NCBI RefSeq assembly: GCF_037126465.1
Contig: NC_088202.1
Location: 117,814,123 to 117,878,122 of the forward strand
DNA: 64,000 nucleotides
Source: Ornithodoros turicata
Lineage: Eukaryota; Arthropoda; Arachnida; Ixodida; Argasidae
Direction of reading: 5' to 3'
Below the pieces are notes generated by a model that was not told the origin of the DNA, searched no databases, and saw nothing but the letters and a program-made list of their open reading frames with translations. The position numbers and the translations under genes were made by a program. This document shows positions 56,594-64,000 of the stretch, piece after piece (positions within the stretch are counted from its first letter, which is position 1; each line of letters starts with the position of its first letter).

Positions 56594-56639
56594 AAATCCC
56601 TGACTTCCCATTTCTCCTGCCGTCGGTAATTTGGGCTGG

Positions 56640-56789
56640 TGCGAACCGTTATTTGAACAGTTTTTAAGGTTTCACTTTCGGTTCAGCTCCAAAATTGCCG
56701 CCAATAGTTTCGGTTCGGTTCAGTTCGGCTAAACATAACTGGGAATAATGTTTTTCGGTTCAGGTTCGGGTTCGGTTCGACTCTCTGCA
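56640..56789. repeat. GGTTCG-rich repeat
   Basis: Dense GGTTCGG/GTTCAG motifs, similar to 53537-53760. A 30-bp hairpin with a GAAA loop precedes it (56580-56609). Confidence 0.4.
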
Positions 56790-57085
56790 TGAATGTGACA
56801 GAAGCGCATCTTATCGAGTTATCACACCTCCTCGCACCTATCCCGGCCCGTAGGTCCATTGACTTGGCCCTGTCCGAGAAAATTTATTGCGATAAGTGGA
56901 TACAATACGCTTTTGTCGCATTCATGTAAACGCAGCTGTGAATGCGGCAGAAGGGCGTTGCATCAAGCTATCACACTTCCTCGAACCTATCCCAACCAAC
57001 GGATTGGTCTACGTGGCCCTGTGGGAAAGGATTTGTTTCGATAAGGTCGACATCGTCGCATTTCTGTAAATGCAGCGGTGCATAA
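56790..57085. repeat. Two diverged tandem copies of about 148 bp
   Basis: Both halves contain, in order, a GCAGAAG-type start, ATCACACxTCCTCG, CCTATCCC, GGCCCTGT, TTCGATAAG/TGCGATAAG and GTCGCATTxxTGTAAA. The nature is unknown. Confidence 0.6.
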
Positions 57086-57811
57086 ACAGCTGCAGCAGCT
57101 GCTACCTGCTCCTGCGCGTACCTCAAGTTATTACTCAAGCCTTCCTTGTTCGCGAGCTATCATAGTTCCGTAATATAAAGCGTCCCGTGTCTGTGTATCT
57201 CATACCCGTACATCTTATCTCGTTCAGCATCAGCAATTGATCAAAGTATTGACTTACCGAGTAGGTCCCGTATCAGTATCGAAGCCTGCTTTCGTTGTCG
57301 TTAACGAGGAGCGATAAAACTACTCCGATGCTCTGAGTTAGGTAGGTGAGGATAATTTATCATCGATGCATGCCACATCGTTAATATTGCGCAGTGAGGA
57401 CAGCTGCAAGGGCCTCCAATATGTGTGTTACAATGACTTTAATGAGCAGAGTGAGGAAAGTAGGAGGAGTCAGCACGATGCGGAGTGGTGCTGCTCCAGT
57501 TCGTTAAACATGATACGCTGAATTATGTAATATAGGCTTGATTCTACTGTTACTTAATCAATAAAGTTTGTCTAACGCACTTAACTTATCAAAATTTTCC
57601 CGAAGCTCTGTTTATTTGGGAAATACTTATTTGACGAATACTCTCAGCATATCCAAAATAAAACTATTAGTGTCGTGACGTGCAGTCGCTCTTCCTCTCA
57701 TGCCTACTTACTGCGTACATGCCGTCTCGTCAGTTTGCAATATTGAAACTATATTGGTAGCTTTTAGCACCAGTTCATTAACGCGAAGTTGCTTGTTTTT
57801 TCAAAGTAAAT
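57086..57811. other. Unassigned
   Basis: Nothing was recognised. Confidence 0.4.
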
Positions 57812-57816
57812 ATTAC

Positions 57817-57982
57817 TGTTGGAAAGGAGAAGGAACCAAGCTGTATAGGAAACCTTTAAGGGCGGATGACTGTGAAGATCAACCGTGCGGATGACGATGA
57901 CTCGAACAACTACTGATGAAGCTACCATGTCACGGGCGTCAAGGGGCAAATCACCCGCAGTTGTTCTAGCCTTCGACCAACA
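57817..57982 (+). repeat. Left LTR of the BEL/Pao-like element
   Basis: 166 bp, starting TGTTGG and ending CCAACA. Confidence 0.75.
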
Positions 57983-58059
57983 TTTTGGTGCCGAAACCCG
58001 GGACGGAGACATCGCCATCCCTATTGCGACGAAAGAACCGCAGGAACAGGACGACACAT

Positions 58060-59150
58060 GGAACAACTCCAGACGCTACTTGTCCCTCTTCGTTCCTGTG
58101 TTGAGAAGCTGGTGGAGGACATGACGTCACTTCAAGAAACTCCAAGACACAAATCCAGTTCAAACTCGCCTCATTAACGAAGAAGTCATCCCTGCTCGCT
58201 GATTTAGATCCCGTGTTAATAATGCGCCCTGGAGTAGCCAGTTCCGAGTGGCTCGAGACTAACATCTCCATTTTTTTTAAAGTCAATCAATCAATCAGGT
58301 CGTCAAATCGCAGCAATCCTAGACGATGACGAAATTGAAACAGAGGCAGAGACATGTAACTACTACCTGGAGCTCATCACCAGAGTTACTTCGAGTGCCA
58401 TGCGCTACCTGTCAACGCGTGACCCGACAACGACACCTTAACCGCGCTCCCACATCATCGTGGAATACATCGCAGCATCTAAGCCTCTTAACGCCACCGT
58501 TCATCGAAGCACCAACGCCAAAGCACCCTGACTACGAGCCACTAACATCGGAAGTTCATGACGCCTTAGATAACAACGACCACCCTGAATATACCGATAT
58601 CAAGGTTGAAATGACAGGACAAACTCCATCGACAATCCCGAATATCACGAAGAAAAAGATTAACCAGAACTTGAACAAGAAGCTTTCGCCAAGCTCGACA
58701 ACTTCGGCTATCTCTAACGAAGTTGAATCCCAGGAAGAGAAACTACCACTGAACCTCACGGTCGGTCCTTCGTCGTTGACCCTTGAATCAGAACCGAATA
58801 TGAACCTCTCAAATGGCAAGTCTACGACCCCACTGAATCGTTCCGTACCTCAAGGCTTGCGGTTATAGGACATACCACCGCCATTGATGTCTACGGCTAC
58901 ATTTTCTCGACTACACATGCTCAATGTAGCACCACCTCTTTTGAAGCAAGACCCACTACATCCGTTATACGCAAGGGATCGCGAATCCTCTCCTTGCAGC
59001 ATACATTGCTACAGATACCGCAGCACTGCAAATGCAAGGACTACTCCCTTCAGATCTCGCGACAAGAAGCCATCACAACGTCAATATTGTTGGTACTGTC
59101 ACAAGAGACTTTACCATGTGGCCAACCACAGGCATCATCGTACTCATGCG
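58060..59150 (+). pseudogene. BEL/Pao Gag relic
   Basis: It starts ATG GAA CAA CTC (about 58060) with a leucine-rich opening. A later frame has QIAAILDDDEIETEAETCNY, like the N-terminal helical part of Pao Gag. Near 59080 the third frame reads CWYCHKRLYHVANH, a zinc-knuckle-like segment. The frame at 58326-58868 is Pro/Ser/Thr-rich and partly overlaps. Several frameshifts are present, with no protease, RT or integrase. Confidence 0.55.
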
Positions 59151-59175
59151 CCGCCCGGAGTGTAAGAAAAGGGAA

Positions 59176-59313
59176 GATGAAGATTCGTCCCTTGACGCTC
59201 GTGACATGTGCGCTTCACCCGGAGTTGTTCTCGCCATCGTCATCAGCACAGTTGTTCTAGTCATCCACCATTAAAGGTTTCCTATACCGCTTGGTTCCTG
59301 CTCCTTTCCAACA
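59176..59313 (-). repeat. Right terminal LTR, inverted and partial
   Basis: The reverse complement starts TGTTGGAAAGGAG, shares CAGGAACCAAGC and GTATAGGAAACCTTTAA with the left LTR, and diverges after about 138 bp. Confidence 0.75.
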
Positions 59314-59318
59314 ATTAC

Positions 59319-61429
59319 ACTGTTTTTATTACACCCCGCTTTAGTAAAACGGTTTTATTTTTTAGCACGATTCTATAGGGATTGATTCACAAATGATATT
59401 GTATGTGTCGCTACGATGCCACAAACCGCGATGCTCGTACGATGGCATCGCCGGCCGGATCCACGATACGATGCGATCGTATAATGGAGAGAGGCGTCGG
59501 CGATCCGAAGAAGGAGAGGGTTAGGTATTTCCCGTCACACGGTGTTCGGTCGCAGGAGACACAGAGTCCAGAGAACGTTGTTGCTATAGCAACGATGGCG
59601 ACGAACGCTTACACGTCAATAATATAGTCCTCTGGCCAGACGTGTTTTGATGTACAGCAGAAGCAGACCTTCTCGGAAGTAATTGCTGCGATGAAAGTTA
59701 CGTAAACTGCTGCAAAGTATGTTATACGGCGCATTTTATGCAACGGAGGCGCCAGGCCGTTCCCGAGTGGTAAGCAAAAAAATACTACATCTGCCGTTGA
59801 CACTGCTGGCAATGGCGCAAAGGCTTCTGCTGTAAAATAGCAAGTGTACGCCCGATTTGCAGCTAGCCTGCCCGACTTCCCAAGCATGGATGGGCCAAAG
59901 CGAAGAAGCGTCTGACTATACAGGGTGTGACATGACCCAACAGTGATGGAACACAAAGCGGCTGCGATGAGACGAAGACGCGCGACGCAATGCCATAGGC
60001 GAGCGGCGAATGAAACTTTGCCCACAAACAAGTCGCACCGCCACCGCGCAGCGCTTCGTGTCCCTAGGAGAGCTTTTACGCGGAGCTGCACGACTTCAGT
60101 CTGTGCTCTTCTGCTTGTTCTTTTGCTTATTTTGTTAATTCGCTAATCAGTAATCTGTTCTGTAATTAATCTGTTCGATGTAAAATATGAAAATCTCACT
60201 TTATTCTCACTCTCACAACGTTCCGTTACCTTTACTGCAAATCTGCTCCATTTATACCGTTCTTGGGAACTACCTATGGCAATTATAAAGTCGTTCAAGT
60301 GTTGTCATTGTGTCATTATCAAGTGTTGTCAAGTCGTTCATTGTGCCATGCTAATGACACTCGTAAGACAATATTTAAAGGTCAACTTCGTTTCTCGAAA
60401 GTTCATCTGGTGGTGGTTGAAGTATTAATGATTTTGGTAAGGACGCAGTGGTTCATTGTTGCGCGTTATTGTTCGATGGAATACACGCAATTCTTGAACG
60501 TGGAGCTTCCGTGATAGATTCAATGGTCGTTCTCGAAAACATATTTCATTATCTTTCCTTTGCACACTACCACCAAGAAGAACATAATGCTGAGGCAACA
60601 GCATTAGGCTGCGAGCATCGCGTACCCAACTCAATAATCTGCGACAGCCGGTGCTTCGTCAGTGAGATTGGAGAGAGAGAGGGAAGGGGGTGATACGGCT
60701 GCATCACGTCGCAAAGCTGTCGGATTGTTTTGCATATGTGGTATGATAGACGAGAAATCATTCCGAACAGCTGCGTGAGGAATGGCGTGCGTGGAACCGA
60801 AAGTTTATTGTATGCGTCAACGGAATAAATAAACTTTTCTTCTGTGTTGTCTATTCAGCGTTTAATTAACAGGAGGGAGCTTTTCTCAATAGTAGATCAC
60901 AAGACTAGCTGCAATTAAAGAGCCTGTGGCAGCTCTTTTTGCGGCGGCGGATGGTACGCGGTCATGAGGAAAGTTGCACTAGCTAATAAAATGGTATCAA
61001 TGCAGGTTAGCTGGTAGATAAACTGTACACGAAAGAGACTGGGACTGGCCACACGAAAATGTTATCTGTCTGGATGCCACCCTCTGGATTTTCTAGTATA
61101 AGGATCCACTATCTACATACGCATGTGCTACCCCAAGATTTCAAACTACATGCGAGCGTTTTCCGGAAAACAGCGGAACGTTATCGGAACGAGGAGTCTT
61201 TACCACACCTGCATCAGTACCGCGTGGCAATTTATTACACGAATAAATACCCACTCCGTCACATTCATATTTAGTTTATAGTTTCTCTACTTGAGGTACA
61301 TCACGTCTTTACCCCAATAGTCGTGCATCGCTCGAGTCAGGATTTCGGACTTTTCCAGAGCTACGCTGCTGGGCCCCGCACAACATAGTCAGGTGACAAA
61401 GGCGCTTGTTCAGTTCCTGCGGATCTGTG
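59319..61429. other. Unassigned, one solitary TA-element terminus
   Basis: TACAGGGTGTGACATGACCC at 59919 is a CAGGGTG-type end without a visible partner. A 160-codon minus frame (59609-60091) has no motif. Nothing else was recognised. Confidence 0.4.
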
Positions 61430-61614
61430 GCCTTCTGGGTGAACTGTGATCAATTTCGTGGTTGCTTTCTTTTTTGTTTCTTTGCTTTCCTTTTCGTTTG
61501 TCTTTGTTTTTCTTTTCTTTCTTTCTTTCTTTCTTTGCTGAGAATAGCAAGCCGCCGTAGCTCAGGCTAACGTTTCCTTCTTTTTCTTTATATAATAAAC
61601 ATATCCCCCCCCCC
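61430..61614 (+). mobile_element. Poly(C)-tailed LINE, 3' end
   Basis: GAATAGCAAGCC, GGCTAACGTTTCC, T-rich, ATAATAAACATAT and ten C (61605-61614) are in family order. Confidence 0.75.
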
Positions 61615-62752
61615 AATGGTCAATCAACGGTGTTAATGGGTGGTATATTTACAATTCCAAAGAAGCAGTACCGCTTTTTTTACATTACTGCTTTCTTTTC
61701 ACACGCCCGCGCACGCATGCATGCACGCACACACACACATACAAAAAAACAAAAGAAAATAGGTTTTTCACACTTTAGCTCAGAACGGCGTCGTTCGTGC
61801 CTCCGGTATAGGAGGTGGGCCAAACATATTCAGCGTTCCATGGTTCCACGATAGCGCTTCACCCATTACCACCGATAACGAGGGGAGTAGCACTCCATTA
61901 CTTTAACCCGTTCATCTGCTTGTATTTCCTGCGTGTAAGCGTCCTGGGGGTAGCCAGTTCCATTTTGTCACGACTCGCATACCTTTTTTTCTTTATCACA
62001 TCACCAAAGGTAGATTGGCGTTCGCGATGAAGGCCTTGCTACGGCAATTTGACAGATAAAACCAGTGATTTTATCTGCTTTGAGTTCACTTCGAAGTTGA
62101 AGTTGACGAAAGGGATATAGTAGGCCCTGTGGTGTTCTAAGACTATTCCGTGAAACACCTTAAGCCACCGTCATCACGTATATGTTGGTGTTGAGACAAT
62201 ATCAGGCTAAACAGAGAGAATAAGTTGACGTTGTCAAGACAGTAAATGCTCACCTCGTATAAGACAGCGAGTTGTCGTGCAAAGTGTTCCAACGCCTGCT
62301 GAGTATTACAGAGCGAACTCAGATTAAGTTCCAGAGATCTTGAAGTCCCTCATAGACGTCAGCACGAGGTTGTCTCTGCAAAAACATTTCCTTGAAGTAC
62401 GCAAATTTTTTAGCTATGATAGATCGTGTGCTGAGAGAAAGAACCGGTAGCGGCGTTTTTGAACAGAAAAGTTTGACAATTTCTTCTGTGAAAGAGGGAG
62501 CTACGCTTCGCAGATACCGTGTTGGCAGCACAGTCTGATTTCCAAAATGCTAGTGAAGGCACAAAAGAATCAGACATAGGTGAGGAGAGAAAACGGAAAA
62601 CGATGTGTGGAACTAAGCCACCACCGATAAGCCACAGTGACACATGTCTGAGATAAGTGGAATGTAGCATGAATGTCTGATACCGCCACATGTTTGTTTA
62701 CAGACTACAAGGTCAATGGAATAATAGAGGAGGCGAAGAAGGTGGCCCTTTG
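61615..62752. other. Unassigned
   Basis: A (GCAC/CA)n tract lies near 61700-61740. Nothing else was recognised. Confidence 0.4.
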
Positions 62753-62945
62753 CAGTGATGGGCAAATTCCCAGGAAAAGTAAACTACTTCCCGTAAACTA
62801 TTAAGTACTTGCAAAAATATTCACTTTAAAGTATTTAAAATATTACACTTTAAAATATTACAGTAATAAGCCGTCCTACCGGTGCTAAATATTTCAAGTA
62901 AAGTATAAAGTAGTGGGAAATGTACTTGAAGTACTTATTAAGAAT
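62753..62945. repeat. hAT-type MITE fragment
   Basis: It opens CAGTGATGGGCAAATTCCC, a terminus common among hAT elements, with repeated AAGTACTT-type motifs and TACTTGAAGTACTT. The right end is not defined. Confidence 0.45.
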
Positions 62946-63013
62946 CCCCATATGCAACGTGCTGTTTTCATGCCATGCGCTTTAGGTCTTTACGGAGACT
63001 AATATGGGCGTAC

Positions 63014-63419
63014 CACGACCTACTAGATTATAACGACCATGTCAGGCGCACCCCTTCTATGCGCCGCATTTTTGGAAGGTAGCGGTGGCGCTCCTCATCG
63101 TCCCAGTTATTGCTTCCTCAACATCTACAATACTTCGTACTTCAGCTTACCTTAGTATTTCTGCGCAAGCGGTGGACGTTCCACAGATGTTTCATTCTGA
63201 GGTTGATTATCATCATCATTCTACGCGTTTTCATAGGGGCTATCGCTGTCGTCTGCTACGGTAGTCGTTCACACGCTTCTGCGTGTTCAGAATTCAAATT
63301 TCCATCGTCCAATCGTGTTGTGCCGATCGGTAGCGTTCCTGGCGGATCGTGCGGACAGGCTCCTCGTCCTCATAGGGTTTCCTGATTGTGACATGGTCGT
63401 TATAATCTAGTAGGTCGTG
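63014..63419. mobile_element. MITE with 8-bp target duplication, copy 1
   Basis: GGGCGTAC is at 63006-63013 and 63420-63427. Perfect inverted repeats of 31 bp start CACGACCTACTAGATTATAA. An 8-bp duplication suggests hAT. Confidence 0.85.
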
Positions 63420-63503
63420 GGGCGTACATACGGTCAAATGCAACCTCTCAGACAAACCACACACGAATGCACCAGTAAACAACGCGGAAGAGTATGTTGA
63501 AAC

Positions 63504-63921
63504 CACGACCTACTATGTTATAACGACCATGTCATAGGCACCCCTTCCGACAGCCGCATTTGGAAGCTAGCGGTGGCGGCGCGCTACTCATCGGCCTGGT
63601 TAATGCTTCCTCAACTTCTACAAAACTTTGTACTTCAGCTTATCTTAGTATTTTTGTACAAGCGGTGGATGTCCCACGGAAGTTCTTTCATTCTAAAGTT
63701 GACTATCATCATCATTCTACGCGTTTTCATAGGAGATGTTGCTGTCGTCTGCTACGGTAGCTGTACGTCCGCTTCTGCGCGAATCAAAATTCAAATTTCC
63801 ATTGTCCAATCATGATGTAGATCTCGCGGGCCGATGAATAGCGCCCCTAGCGGATCGTGCGGACGGGCTCCTCATCGAGGTTGCCGATTATGACATGGTC
63901 GTTATTATCTAGTAGGTCGTG
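63504..63921. mobile_element. MITE with 8-bp target duplication, copy 2
   Basis: GTTGAAAC (63496-63503) and GTTGAGAC (63922-63929) flank it. The same inverted repeats have one or two changes. It is in the same orientation as copy 1, 84 bp away, and the two bodies align throughout. Confidence 0.85.
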
Positions 63922-64000
63922 GTTGAGACGTGCCAATTTATCGTCTCCGATAGGATGGTGAACCGGCTAAAATAGGCCGAGGCGCAGTGGTGTGAACATC

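Larger units (their letters stand above)
57817..59313 (+). mobile_element. BEL/Pao-like element with inverted terminal LTRs
   Basis: ATTAC flanks both sides (57812-57816, 59314-59318). The left LTR, 166 bp, runs TGTTGGAAAGGAG to GACCAACA and is followed by TTTTGGTGCCGAAACCCGGG, a sequence typical of the start of BEL/Pao internal regions. The right end is the same LTR in opposite orientation: the first ~138 bp are the reverse complement. The interior holds only gag-like remains. Confidence 0.75.

Noticed and set aside
57930..57960. Hammerhead in the BEL/Pao-like LTR (CTGATGAAG)
   Set aside because: No GAAA or pairing helix II and III follow; a chance match to the core heptamer.

Overview
The window looks like repeat-dense arthropod nuclear DNA, most likely from a tick or another arachnid. 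That assignment is an inference. It rests on long TE-filled introns, tRNA-derived SINEs, several LINE families with RNase H domains, Ty3/gypsy and BEL/Pao remnants, many TA- and TTAA-flanked inverted-repeat elements, and a group III secretory phospholipase A2 gene. There is no sign of operons, CRISPR arrays or bacterial genes.

The one host gene I can assemble is on the + strand and covers the first half of the window. Five coding exons (3379-3492, 13234-13397, 22415-22574, 31795-31953, 32789-32861) have compatible splice phases at all four junctions and together give a group III phospholipase A2. The introns are about 9.7, 9.0, 9.2 and 0.8 kb, and the first coding exon is probably left of the window. 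Intron 1 holds a poly(C)-tailed LINE and TTAA-type MITEs. Intron 2 holds SINEs and three LINE families. Intron 3 holds the most interesting block.

That block (about 23.3-26.75 kb) has six tandem 287/288-bp units. Each contains an 80-nt sequence that folds as a type I hammerhead ribozyme. The units are flanked by (TA)n and oriented in sense with the phospholipase gene. An inverted seventh copy lies at the left edge, and three foldback elements lie directly downstream. The first foldback carries a second, different hammerhead with a fully canonical core; the other two carry hammerhead-like cores that look degenerate. This resembles animal retrozymes and hammerhead-bearing Penelope-like elements, but no Penelope reverse transcriptase is present here.

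Downstream of the gene (about 36-64 kb) the window is a layered TE graveyard. A TA-flanked foldback element at 37041-40500 contains a poly(C)-tailed LINE, which contains a (TTG)n-tailed LINE with a 15-bp target duplication. A Ty3/gypsy deletion derivative with ATAT duplications sits inside another TTG LINE at 41.6-44.1 kb. A 962-bp LTR element with 126-bp LTRs sits inside a (TC)n-tailed LINE at 45.5-47.0 kb. Two long foldbacks stand back to back at 47.8-49.6 kb, and a third is nested in a LINE at 55.1-56.6 kb. A BEL/Pao-like gag relic with terminal repeats in inverted orientation lies at 57.8-59.3 kb. Two MITEs with 8-bp target duplications lie at 63.0-63.9 kb.

Three LINE families are distinguished by their 3' tails: poly(C), (TTG)n and (TC)n. 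At least seven inverted-repeat families share TA flanks and a CAGGGTG terminus. No rRNA gene, bona fide tRNA gene or complete autonomous transposon was found.
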